In this document: positions 55,085 through 63,505 of the stretch, one piece after another
Layout of the letters: each line of letters begins with the position of its first letter
Position numbering within the stretch: position 1 is the stretch's first letter
Translations under genes and position numbers: made by a program
The notes under the pieces: generated by a model
The model's input: the letters and a program-made list of their open reading frames with translations, nothing else
What the model was told of the DNA's origin: nothing
Database searches by the model: none
NCBI RefSeq assembly: GCF_011064615.1
Contig: NZ_JAALJH010000042.1
Location: 16,366 to 80,365 of the forward strand
Direction: 5' to 3'
DNA: 64,000 nucleotides
Source of the DNA: Aquisphaera insulae
GTDB lineage: Bacteria; Planctomycetota; Planctomycetia; Isosphaerales; Isosphaeraceae

Positions 55085-55483
55085 ATGACGCGAGCAAGCA
55101 CCAAGCCGAAGTCCTCGCCTGAAAAGAGTCGAGGAACGAGGGCCGCTTCGAAGGAAAAGGACGCTGAGACGGCTGCCATCGTGGCATCCGAAATACCGTC
55201 GGTATGGCCGGATGTGTTGACACTGGCGCAAGCGGCCGCATATCTGCAGATCTCCGAATCGCAACTCAATCGGATCGTTGACCTCGATGGTCCGCCCGGT
55301 CGCAAGGTCGATAACGAGTGGAGATTCCCCCGTGCCGCGATCCTGAGGTGGCTGGAGCGGCCGAGCATGAAAGAGGTTCTCCTCCGCCAGGCGGGGTCCT
55401 GGAAGGATGATCCCTACGGTGAAGAGATGGTCAAGGACATCTATCGCCGACGCGGCCGGCCCATGGTCGAGGAGACCGAGTGA
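55085..55483 (+). CDS. HTH (excisionase/MerR-like) antitoxin of a PIN toxin pair
   Basis: The 132-residue product has a Lys/Ser-rich start and a helix-turn-helix DNA-binding domain of excisionase type (LTLAQAAAYLQISESQLNRI, then KVDNEWRFPRAAILRWLERP). It is followed at once by a PIN-domain gene whose GTG start overlaps its stop by four bases. The pairing is that of a toxin-antitoxin module; the antitoxin is of the HTH_17 type rather than a classical VapB. A GTG start at 55073 is also possible. Confidence 0.78.
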   Translation: MTRASTKPKSSPEKSRGTRAASKEKDAETAAIVASEIPSVWPDVLTLAQAAAYLQISESQLNRIVDLDGPPGRKVDNEWRFPRAAILRWLERPSMKEVLLRQAGSWKDDPYGEEMVKDIYRRRGRPMVEETE

Positions 55484-55896
55484 TCCTCCTGGACACGGAT
55501 ATCTTCAGCTTGCTGATGAGGGGCCGCGAGCCGACATGCACGCGAGCCCGCCAGGCAGAGGACACCGTGGCCATCAGCGTCGTCACCAGGGTGGAAGTCC
55601 TGCGAGGACGATGGGAGTTCTTGCTGAAGGCTGAGGATGGCGTTCAGCTTCAGAGAGCACAACTCTGGTTGGATAGGACGGAAGAAGACCTGAGGGATTG
55701 GCACATCATCGGTATCGACCAACAGTCGGCGGAGGCATTCGACCGACTCCGCAAGATCGCGAGCCTGAGAAGGATCGGCCGCGGCGATCTCCTGATTGCG
55801 AGTACCGCGCTCGCTCATCAAGCTCTGCTCGTCACGAGAAACATCCGCCACTTTCGGCAAGTTCCCGGATTGAGGCTCGAAAACTGGGCCGAGTAA
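55480..55896 (+). CDS. vapC: PIN-domain ribonuclease toxin (VapC type)
   Basis: The 138-residue product is a PIN domain with the acidic residues in place: Asp5 in LLDTDIFSLLM, Glu in VVTRVEVLRG, Asp in RRIGRGDLLIAS and an Asn near the end (TRNIRHFRQVPGL). VapC toxins cleave tRNA or rRNA and are neutralised by their antitoxin. The coupled GTG start ties it to the gene upstream. An imperfect hairpin follows the stop. Confidence 0.92.
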   Translation: MILLDTDIFSLLMRGREPTCTRARQAEDTVAISVVTRVEVLRGRWEFLLKAEDGVQLQRAQLWLDRTEEDLRDWHIIGIDQQSAEAFDRLRKIASLRRIGRGDLLIASTALAHQALLVTRNIRHFRQVPGLRLENWAE

Positions 55897-55906
55897 GAAT
55901 TGATAA

Positions 55907-55936
55907 GCGGACCACGATCCCGATCGTATCGTCCGC
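55907..55936. terminator. Imperfect hairpin between vapC and the exporter operon
   Basis: GCGGAC (55907-55912) pairs with GTCCGC (55931-55936), with further partial pairing of ACGAT and ATCGT inside. It lies between convergent stops (55896, + and 55943, -). Confidence 0.35.
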
Positions 55937-55942
55937 CAGAAT

Positions 55943-57121
55943 TCAGTGACCAGCGGTAAGGGCATTGGTCCCCTGATCGGGGATAGTCGACGAGTTTCGG
56001 GCTGGCTTCTCCGCAACACCTGCTGTTCCTGTGACCTGATTTGGCCCCACCGCAAGAAACACATCCATCTGCTGTCCCACGTACACGGCCGCCGGACGGT
56101 CGTCGGGGAGGGCGTACAGGACCTGGAGGACGCGGGTGTCGACGCGTTCCGTGTTGTCGCCGGTGAGGCTCTTCTTGGGGATGACGTAGGGCTCGATCCG
56201 CACGAACCTGAGCGGGAAGACCGGGGCCTTGCGGCCCTTCAGGGTGGCCGTGCCGGGGAGGCCCTCGCGGAAGCGGTGGAGGTCGTTCTCGTCGATGTCC
56301 ACCCGAACGTGGAGCTGGTTGACCTCGCCGAGGACGAGCATCGGCTCCTTCCAGGTGATGGTCGCCACCTGGCCGGGCCGGACGTTCACCTGGAGGACCT
56401 GGCCGTCCACCGGAGCCCGCACGACCAGGCGGTCGAGCATGATCCGGATGTTCTCCACCTGGGCCTTCGCCTGCTCGACCGCGGCCCGCTGGACGTCGAT
56501 GTCCTCCTTCCAGGAGCCGGCCTTGAGCTTGGCGAGGTCTGCTTCGGCCTTGGCCAGGGTGGCCTTGGCGGCCTGCATGGTGTAGCGGTCCTTGTCGAAG
56601 TCCGAGGCGGCGAGCATCTTCTTGTCGAAGAGCGCGAGGTCGCGGTAGTAGGCGGCCTCGGCGTCCTTGAGGCGAGCGCGGGATTCCTCGACGGCCGCCT
56701 CGGCGGGGGGCAGGTCCTCGGGCCTGGGCATGCGGATCAGCCGATGGAGCTGGGCCTCGGCGGCCCTCAGGGCGGACTCCCGGACGGCGAGCTCGGCGCG
56801 GAGGTCGCGGTCGTCGATCCGGAAGAGGGGCTCCCCCTTCTTCACCCGGTCGCCGACCTTCTTGTGGGCCGGCTCATACCCGGGCCGGCCGTCCACGTAG
56901 ACCTCCGCGACCATGCCCGGGACCACGGTCCCGATCGGGATGTTCTCGCGCTGCGCCTCCACCAGCCCCGCCCCGTAGAGGGGCCTCTCGGCGCCGGCCG
57001 GCTGCACCGGCGGGCTCCGCACCGGCTCCGGCGCGGGCGCCGCCTTCCTGGGCCAGACCGCGCCGACCCCGACGACGACCCCCACGATCGCGAGCAGCGG
57101 GAGGATGTATTTGGTGATCAT
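55943..57121 (-). CDS. HlyD/DevB-type membrane fusion protein
   Basis: The 392-residue product has an N-terminal membrane anchor (YILPLLAIVGVVVGVGAVWP), a lipoyl-like half (VVPGMVAEVYVDGRP), a coiled-coil hairpin (residues about 120-230, RESALRAAEAQLHRLIRMP) and the second half with VRAPVDGQVLQVNVRPGQVA. It links the inner-membrane ABC exporter to an outer-membrane channel. It forms a minus-strand operon with the ATPase and permease upstream and a TetR-like gene beyond. Confidence 0.92.
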   Translation of the reverse strand: MITKYILPLLAIVGVVVGVGAVWPRKAAPAPEPVRSPPVQPAGAERPLYGAGLVEAQRENIPIGTVVPGMVAEVYVDGRPGYEPAHKKVGDRVKKGEPLFRIDDRDLRAELAVRESALRAAEAQLHRLIRMPRPEDLPPAEAAVEESRARLKDAEAAYYRDLALFDKKMLAASDFDKDRYTMQAAKATLAKAEADLAKLKAGSWKEDIDVQRAAVEQAKAQVENIRIMLDRLVVRAPVDGQVLQVNVRPGQVATITWKEPMLVLGEVNQLHVRVDIDENDLHRFREGLPGTATLKGRKAPVFPLRFVRIEPYVIPKKSLTGDNTERVDTRVLQVLYALPDDRPAAVYVGQQMDVFLAVGPNQVTGTAGVAEKPARNSSTIPDQGTNALTAGH

Positions 57122-57167
57122 GCGTTTGTCCTGTGATCGGTTCGGGATGGTGCGGTCGGTCGGGGCC

Positions 57168-57938
57168 TCAGGCGGCGGCCCCCCGGTCCCTGGCCTCGAT
57201 CTCGACGACGTGGCCGTCGTCCATGTGGGCGATCCGGTCGCCGTACTGGAAGACGCGGTTGTCGTGGGTGACGATGACGACGGCGCGGTCGGGCTTCACG
57301 GCGGACTCGCGGAGCAGCTCCATGACGGTCAGCCCGGTCTCGTGGTCGAGGGCGGCGGTCGGCTCGTCGCAGACGAGCAGCTCGGGCTCGTGCACGAGCG
57401 CCCGGGCGATGGCCACCCGCTGCATCTGGCCGCCGGAGAGCTGCGAGGGGAGGCTCTGGATCCTCTTCCCCATGCCGATCGAGCTGAGCACGTCGGCGGC
57501 CTTCCTCACGGCCGGGGCCTTGCTCCAGCCGGCGATCACCAGGGGGATCGCGGCGTTCTCCGCCGAGGTGAGCGCGGGGAGGAGGTTGTACTGCTGGAAG
57601 ACGAAGCCGATGTTGATCGACCGGAACCGCGTCTTGGCCCGGTCGCTCATCCGGGTGATGTCGTGGCCGAAGACCGAGACCTCGCCCTCGTCGGCGTCGA
57701 GGATGCCGGCGATGACCGAGAGCAGCGTCGTCTTGCCGCAGCCGGAAGGGCCGACGATGAGCGACATCTCGCCGGTGTGGATGTCCAGGTCGATCCCCGC
57801 GAGCGCCTGCACCCGCTGGTCGCCCGAGCCGAAGTGCTTCGTCAGGCCGCGGATCCGGACCGCGACCGGGCCGGCCGCGGGTGCGGTGCCGCCGCCGCCG
57901 TCGCTCGGGTGCGGTGGCGAGATCGGGCTCGGGGGCAT
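57168..57938 (-). CDS. ABC transporter ATP-binding protein (DevA/MacB type)
   Basis: The 256-residue product has Walker A GPSGCGKTTL, Q-loop VFQQYN, the signature LSGGQMQRVAIARAL, Walker B LLVCDEPTAALD and the switch His in IVTHDN. It belongs to the MacB/LolD/DevA group that drives exporters without transporting through the ATPase itself. It lies between the permease (upstream) and the fusion protein (downstream). Confidence 0.95.
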   Translation of the reverse strand: MPPSPISPPHPSDGGGGTAPAAGPVAVRIRGLTKHFGSGDQRVQALAGIDLDIHTGEMSLIVGPSGCGKTTLLSVIAGILDADEGEVSVFGHDITRMSDRAKTRFRSINIGFVFQQYNLLPALTSAENAAIPLVIAGWSKAPAVRKAADVLSSIGMGKRIQSLPSQLSGGQMQRVAIARALVHEPELLVCDEPTAALDHETGLTVMELLRESAVKPDRAVVIVTHDNRVFQYGDRIAHMDDGHVVEIEARDRGAAA

Positions 57939-58012
57939 GGGGGGGCTCTCCGTTCGGGGGGACCTGTGCGGGGGATGCGGACCGGATCGGCGACGACGGC
58001 GGACTCCCGCGG

Positions 58013-59461
58013 TCAGCTCCGGAACACGATGGCCGGCTCCAGGCGGATCACGCGCTGGACCGACAGCAGGCTCGCCACCACGCAGATGGCGACGATGGCC
58101 ACGGCCGTCGTCGGCAGGAGCTGCCAGGGCGTGATGTAGGCGAGCTCCGTCGGCTGGCCCTGCCAGCCCGTGGCCACCTTCAGCCCGAAGAGCGTGGAGA
58201 GTCCCACGCCGAGCCCGTAGCCGAGGATCCCGGCCGTGGCCGCCTGGAGCAGGATCATGCCCACGATCCGCAGGTTCGAGGTCCCCATCGCCTTGAGCGC
58301 GCCGAACTGCTTGAGGTTCTCGATCGTGAAGTTGTAGAAGGTCTGGCCGGCGATCGCGGTCCCGACCATGAAGCCGAGGAAGACGGTGATGCCGAAGTTG
58401 ATTGGGATGCCCGTGTAGATGAGATAGTACTTGATCGTCCGATACATGAAGTTCTCGCTCGTCCGGGCACCGAGGCCGGTCTGCTGCTGGATCCGGTCCG
58501 CGACGACCGCCGGCGGGATCTTGCGGCCGTCGGGCCCGTCGGCCGTCTGCACGAGGATGAACGAGAGGACCTTCCGCTCCATCGGGACGTACTGCTTGGC
58601 GCGGCTGTAGAGCGTGTAGGCGACCGGGTTGGACTGGAACGTCCGGGTGGCCTCGCAGACGCCCACGACGATCGCCCGCCGGTCGTTCATCTCGATCTCC
58701 GGGGCGGACGCGACGAACCGCCGGAGCCGTTCCAGGTAGGCCTCGTCGGACTCCTTCGGCTTGTTGAACGGCTCGTCGAGGTGGCAGCCGGGGAAGAGCT
58801 TCCGCAGGCCCACGCGGTCGACGATGATCGAGTCCGGCCGCCTCAGGTCCTCGAGGTCGCCGACCAGCATCTTGCCGTTGGGCCGGCCGTCGGGCGTCGG
58901 CCCGATCATCGGGTTCCTGGCCGGGGCGCCGACCATCGAGGCGTCGTCCACCCCGAGGACGATCACCTGCTCGATGACGTTGACCGCGGCGGTGTCATAC
59001 CACCGCGCGGGCGGGGGTGGCGGGTTGTCGATCCCCGGGACCAGGAGGTCCAGGACCTTCGTGAACGGGTTCGACGGGGGCCCGTGGGCCTCCTGGCGGT
59101 CGGCCTCGAGCTGCTCCGGGGTGTAGGTGGACGACTTCAGGTCGCCCGGCGAGAAGACGAGCTTGGCACGCCCATTCCCCTTGTAAAGGGGCACGGCCCA
59201 TCTCACCCCCTCGACGCCCCGGACCCGCTGGAGGTTGCTCTCGAGCATCGGCTTGATGTCGTCGACGAAACGGACGCTCGGGTCCATGACCCAGAGGTCC
59301 GCCCCCTTGATGTCCGTGATCTGGGCACAGGTCCGCATCATCAGGCCGCAGAAGATCGACCCCTGCTGCATGATCAGGGCGGCGGCGAACGTCAGGCCGA
59401 TCACGATGCCCATGAACTTGGCCCGATCGCCGACCAGCATCTTGAGCGCGATCCAGGTCAT
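58013..59461 (-). CDS. FtsX-like ABC transporter permease (DevC type)
   Basis: The 482-residue product has an N-terminal helix (FMGIVIGLTFAAALIMQQGS), a large periplasmic loop and three C-terminal helices (GITVFLGFMVGTAIAGQTFY; MILLQAATAGILGYGLGVGL; LLPTTAVAIVAICVVASLLS), the FtsX/MacB arrangement. DevC-like permeases export glycolipids in cyanobacteria; MacB relatives export antibiotics and toxins. Substrate unknown. It follows the regulator gene by 19 bases. Confidence 0.92.
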   Translation of the reverse strand: MTWIALKMLVGDRAKFMGIVIGLTFAAALIMQQGSIFCGLMMRTCAQITDIKGADLWVMDPSVRFVDDIKPMLESNLQRVRGVEGVRWAVPLYKGNGRAKLVFSPGDLKSSTYTPEQLEADRQEAHGPPSNPFTKVLDLLVPGIDNPPPPPARWYDTAAVNVIEQVIVLGVDDASMVGAPARNPMIGPTPDGRPNGKMLVGDLEDLRRPDSIIVDRVGLRKLFPGCHLDEPFNKPKESDEAYLERLRRFVASAPEIEMNDRRAIVVGVCEATRTFQSNPVAYTLYSRAKQYVPMERKVLSFILVQTADGPDGRKIPPAVVADRIQQQTGLGARTSENFMYRTIKYYLIYTGIPINFGITVFLGFMVGTAIAGQTFYNFTIENLKQFGALKAMGTSNLRIVGMILLQAATAGILGYGLGVGLSTLFGLKVATGWQGQPTELAYITPWQLLPTTAVAIVAICVVASLLSVQRVIRLEPAIVFRS

Positions 59462-59480
59462 GGAACCTCCTCACGTGACC

Positions 59481-60152
59481 TCAGCCCCGGCCGGCGGGGA
59501 CGACATCCTCGCGGGCCGGCCCCCCCGCGCGGCCGAGCGCGGGGCCGCGGCCGAGGGCGGCCAGGCAGAACGACGCGATGTGATCGGCCAGGTAATCCAC
59601 GTCGAGCTGCCGCAGGGCGTCGGGACCGATCAGGTGCTCCGACACCCTCGCCGCGAACTTGTAGTAGAGGCATTGCCCGGTCACGCTGAAGACCAGGGCC
59701 GAGAGCCGGCGATCATCCGCATCCGGGCAGATCTCGCGCATCAGCCCCTTGAGATACTCGAACCGCGGCCGGATGGCCTCGCGTACGAGCGCCTCGGAGA
59801 ACGCCGTCGGGGCGAGCGTTTCTCGTAACATCAACTGATGATGCCATTCAGAGGGGGCGTTCCGGATAAAGATCCTCTCGAGGAAGCTTCGGACGTACGC
59901 CCGCAGGCGGTCCGCCGGATCCGCCTCCCCGTCACCCTCGAACTCCTCCGTCTCCTGGCGTCCGCACCGGTGTGCCTCCTTGAGTACCGCCGCGTAGAGG
60001 CCCCCCTTGTCGCCGAAGTGGTAATTCACGGCGGCGAGGTTGGCTCCGGCCCGCTCGCAGATGGCTCGCACGGTTGCGTGCTGGTAGCCCTTGCCCGCGA
60101 ACTCCTGGCCGGCGGCCTCGATCAAGCGTGCCTTCGTCTGATCCTGCGACAC
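59481..60152 (-). CDS. TetR family regulator with CecR-like C-terminal domain
   Basis: The 223-residue product has the TetR N-terminal helix-turn-helix (ARLIEAAGQEFAGKGYQHAT; AICERAGANLAAVNYHFGDK) and a CecR-like ligand domain containing SEWHHQLMLRETLAPT. CecR-type proteins regulate exporters of the same operon, as here. GTG 60152 is preferred because GGAGAGG precedes it by seven bases; a longer TTG start at 60176 would bypass that site. Confidence 0.92.
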   Translation of the reverse strand: MSQDQTKARLIEAAGQEFAGKGYQHATVRAICERAGANLAAVNYHFGDKGGLYAAVLKEAHRCGRQETEEFEGDGEADPADRLRAYVRSFLERIFIRNAPSEWHHQLMLRETLAPTAFSEALVREAIRPRFEYLKGLMREICPDADDRRLSALVFSVTGQCLYYKFAARVSEHLIGPDALRQLDVDYLADHIASFCLAALGRGPALGRAGGPAREDVVPAGRG

Positions 60153-60366
60153 CGCGAACCTCTCCAGATGGACCAAACGGTTGTTTCAAACAGGCGTTTC
60201 AATCAAGTGTAAGGATCATCGGAAGGTCGTCAATGACGAATCCAGGAAAAACTCTCCGATGGATGGGCTGGGGAACATTGCGGGCCGCCGATGACCGCGA
60301 TGGGGAGAGGCGATAGACTGGCCTCGGTGGCGTCTTCGGCGAGTCCGGCAAGGAACGGTGTCGTCC

Positions 60367-61371
60367 ATGCGAGCCCTGGATTGGTTGCGCGACTGGTCGA
60401 GTCAGCCGGTGAAGCCGGTCTACGTGATCCACGGGGAGGATGTGTACCTGCGGCGGGAGTCCGCCGGGGCGATCCGCCGCGCGGTCCTGGGCGAGGACGC
60501 CGATGAGCTGGCGATGCGCCGGTTCGAGGGGGGCGGAGCGAGCCTGGCGGACGTGATGGACGAGCTCCGGACGCTGCCCTTCTTCTCGAAGCGGCGGGTG
60601 GTGCTGGTCGAGGATGCGGACACCTTCGTCACGCGGACGCGGAAGGACCTTGAGGGTTACATCGAGGCCCCCAGCGGGACGGGGGTGCTGGCCCTGATGG
60701 TCAAGGCCTGGCCGTCGAACACGAAGCTCTACAAGCTCGTGGCGGCGTCCGGCATGCCCATCGACTGCGCCAGCCCCGGGGAGAAGGACCTCATCCCCTG
60801 GCTCACCAAGGAGGCGACCCGGCACGAGGCCGCGCTCGAGCCGGATGCCGCCCGCCTGCTGCTGGAACTGGTCGGCGCGGAGGTGGGGATCCTGGCCGCG
60901 GAGGTGGAGAAGTTGGCCGTCTACGTGGGCACGGCGGGCAAGATCCGCCGGGCGGACGTCACGAAGATGGTGGAGGCCGGCCGGATCGAGACGATCTGGA
61001 AGGTGATCGACGCGGCCACGACGGGGCAGGCGGCGGCGGCGGTGACGGACCTGGACGACCTGGTGGCGGCGGGCGAGCACCCGATCAAGATCAACGCCGC
61101 GCTCGCGAGCTCGCTGATCCGCGTCCATCATGCCGGCCGGCTCCGCGCGGCGAGGCTCCCCCTGGACGAGGCCTGCAAGATCGCCGGGATCCACGGATTC
61201 GCGGTCGAGAAGCTGAAGAAGCAGCATGCCCACCTGGGCCCCGGCCGCGTCGATCGCATCCCCGAGATGCTCCTGAAGGCCGACCTGGACCTGAAGGGGG
61301 ACTCCAAGCTGGACCCGAGGGTCATCCTCGAGGAACTCCTGATCCGCCTGGCGTTGCCGCGGACGGACTGA
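60367..61371 (+). CDS. holA: DNA polymerase III delta subunit
   Basis: The 334-residue product has the HolA domain order: an N-terminal ATPase-like domain without a functional Walker A (PVYVIHGEDVYLRRESAGAI; ELRTLPFFSKRRVVLVEDAD), a middle helical domain (LLLELVGAEVGILAAEVEKL) and a C-terminal collar domain (DLDLKGDSKLDPRVILEELL). Delta opens the sliding clamp as part of the clamp loader. ATG 60367 is chosen; AAGGA lies 12 bases upstream, and GTG 60358 is possible but closer to it. Confidence 0.94.
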   Translation: MRALDWLRDWSSQPVKPVYVIHGEDVYLRRESAGAIRRAVLGEDADELAMRRFEGGGASLADVMDELRTLPFFSKRRVVLVEDADTFVTRTRKDLEGYIEAPSGTGVLALMVKAWPSNTKLYKLVAASGMPIDCASPGEKDLIPWLTKEATRHEAALEPDAARLLLELVGAEVGILAAEVEKLAVYVGTAGKIRRADVTKMVEAGRIETIWKVIDAATTGQAAAAVTDLDDLVAAGEHPIKINAALASSLIRVHHAGRLRAARLPLDEACKIAGIHGFAVEKLKKQHAHLGPGRVDRIPEMLLKADLDLKGDSKLDPRVILEELLIRLALPRTD

Positions 61372-61522
61372 CCTTGATGCGACACCGTCCGCGGGTTGAA
61401 CTTGAGGTCGTCTCCGGTTTCGGGGATATACTGGAGCGTCAGATCCGATCCGGGACGGCGCCCGGCGGCCCTATCCCCATCCTCGCCCCGTGTCGTCCCA
61501 ACGATTCGGAAGGAACCTTCGC

Positions 61523-63037
61523 ATGGACCCACGTTTCGTTCGCCTGACCTCGCTCCGCCGGGCCCTGCCGGGCCTCGTCTTGCTGGTGCTCGGCTCCGGA
61601 TCGGCGCGGGCTCAGGAGGCGTGGGACGCGGTCTTCCTGAAGAACAACCGGATCGGCTACGTCCACACCTACATCGAGAAGCTGACCGAGAAGGACCGCG
61701 AGCTCTACCGGGTCCGCCAGGATCAGGTCTTCACCTTCCAGCGGCTGGAAGACACGGTAACCATGAAGCTCATGTACGGCACGATCGAGACCCCGGAAGG
61801 CCAGATCCTCCGGCTCGACACCCGGACGCTCGCCAGCGACAACGAGATCCGCGTCCATGGCGACGCGATCCAGGGCGAGATGAAGCTGATCATGGACACC
61901 GGGCAGGGGCACAAGCAGGAGCAGGTGATACCCTGGGGGCCGGAAGTCCGCGGCCCCTATGCGGCCGAGCAGAGCATGGCGAGGAAGCCTATGGTGGAGG
62001 GGGAGTCGCGTTCCCTCAAGATGTACATCCCGGATGTAAACCGCGTGGTCGACTTCACCTACAAGGCCGGCCCGACCGTGGAAGTGACCCTCGGCGACGG
62101 CAAGGCGCGGCCGCTCCGCAAGATCGAGCAGACCGCGACGCTCGACGGCAAGCGCCAGAACGTCCTCGACGCCACCCTCTGGGCGGACTCCGGCGGCCAG
62201 GTCCTGAAGCTCGAGACCGACATGATGGGCGGGATCGTCATGTACCGGACGACCCGCGAGGGGGCGAAGGCCCCGGCCGATCGTCGGGCTCGCCTCGATG
62301 AGATCCGGGACACGATCATTCCCATCGGCAAGATCATCGCCAACCCCCGCGCCACCCGGTACGTCAAGTACGGGATCACGCTCAAGGACGCCGACCCAGC
62401 CGGCATCTTCCCCGCCGACAATCGCCAGACGATCGAGGCCGGGCCGAGCGCGAACACGCTATTCCTGAGCGTGAACACCGGCGGCCCGACCGAGGGCGCC
62501 GGCGGGGCCGCCGAGCCGGACGCCGCCTATTCGCGCCCCAACGGGATCGTCACGAGCGACGACAGCGTCGTCCGCCGGCTCACCAAGTCGGCGGTCGGCG
62601 ACGCGGCCTCGCCGTGGGACAAGGCGACCCGGATCTCTCACTGGGTCTTCGAGAACATCAAGGAGAAGAACTTCACGGTCGCCTTCGCGCCCGCGAACGA
62701 GGTCGCCCGGAACCTGACCGGCGACTGCTCCGAGCATGCCGTCCTGGCCGCCGCCATGAGCCGCGCCGCCGGGATCCCGTCGCGGATCGTCGTCGGCCTC
62801 CTGTTCGTGGACAACCCGCGGCAGCGGATCAAGGGCTTCGGCTATCACGTCTGGCATGAGGTCTACGTCAACAATCGATGGGTCGCCCTCGACGCCTCGT
62901 GGGACCAGGCGAGCGTCGATGCCACCCACATCAAGCTGGCGGACACCGCCCTGGATGGTGTCGCCCCGTTCGAGGCGTTCCTCCCCATCGCCCGCGTCCA
63001 GGGCAAGCTGGAAATCGACCCGATCGAGCTGAGGTGA
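61523..63037 (+). CDS. Secreted transglutaminase-like protein
   Basis: The 504-residue product has a signal peptide (ALPGLVLLVLGSGSARA) and a C-terminal transglutaminase-like domain with Cys in LTGDCSEHAVLAAAMSRAAG, His in YHVWHEVYV and Asp in VALDASWD. The N-terminal half is beta-rich (YTYIEKL-type strands; VDFTYKAGPTVEVTLGDGKA). Planctomycetes have many such proteins; many cleave or crosslink peptides rather than forming isopeptide bonds. ATG 61523 follows GGAAGGAA. Confidence 0.9.
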   Translation: MDPRFVRLTSLRRALPGLVLLVLGSGSARAQEAWDAVFLKNNRIGYVHTYIEKLTEKDRELYRVRQDQVFTFQRLEDTVTMKLMYGTIETPEGQILRLDTRTLASDNEIRVHGDAIQGEMKLIMDTGQGHKQEQVIPWGPEVRGPYAAEQSMARKPMVEGESRSLKMYIPDVNRVVDFTYKAGPTVEVTLGDGKARPLRKIEQTATLDGKRQNVLDATLWADSGGQVLKLETDMMGGIVMYRTTREGAKAPADRRARLDEIRDTIIPIGKIIANPRATRYVKYGITLKDADPAGIFPADNRQTIEAGPSANTLFLSVNTGGPTEGAGGAAEPDAAYSRPNGIVTSDDSVVRRLTKSAVGDAASPWDKATRISHWVFENIKEKNFTVAFAPANEVARNLTGDCSEHAVLAAAMSRAAGIPSRIVVGLLFVDNPRQRIKGFGYHVWHEVYVNNRWVALDASWDQASVDATHIKLADTALDGVAPFEAFLPIARVQGKLEIDPIELR

Positions 63038-63043
63038 CGGCCC

Positions 63044-63505
63044 ATGTCGGCCACGGTCTTCGTGAAGGAGAGCCGGATCGCGGCGCCGCCGGAGGCGGTC
63101 TTCCGGTTCCACGAGAGCCCGGACGCCCTCACGCGATTGATCCCGCCCTGGGAGAGCATGACGGTCGCGGAATCGGACGGCTCGCTCAGGCCCGGCAGCC
63201 GGGTCGTCCTCCGCGGTCGCCTCGGGCCGTTCCCGGTCCGCTGGGTGGCCGTCCACACCGAGTACGATCCGCCCCACCTCTTCGCCGATCGCCAGGAATC
63301 CGGCCCGTTCGCCCTGTGGTATCACCGCCACCGGTTCCTCGACGATGGGCGGGGCGGGACGATCCTCCGCGACGAGGTCGAGTATCGGGTCCCGCTGGGA
63401 TCCCTCGGGCGCCTGCTGGCCGGTGGCTTCGTGCACCGCAAACTTGATCGCATGTTCGATTATCGCCACGAGACGACCCGTCGGCAGTGCGCGTCCTCGG
63501 GCTGA
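63044..63505 (+). CDS. SRPBCC (START/polyketide cyclase-like) protein
   Basis: The 153-residue product has the SRPBCC pattern: FVKESRIAAPPEAVFRFHES, a loop with HTEYDPPHLFADRQESGPFA, WYHRHRF, LRDEVEYRVPLGSLGRLLAG and the closing DRMFDYRHE. These fold as lipid-binding cups or ligand-binding domains. Its start is seven bases after the transglutaminase stop, so the two are co-transcribed. Confidence 0.88.
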   Translation: MSATVFVKESRIAAPPEAVFRFHESPDALTRLIPPWESMTVAESDGSLRPGSRVVLRGRLGPFPVRWVAVHTEYDPPHLFADRQESGPFALWYHRHRFLDDGRGGTILRDEVEYRVPLGSLGRLLAGGFVHRKLDRMFDYRHETTRRQCASSG

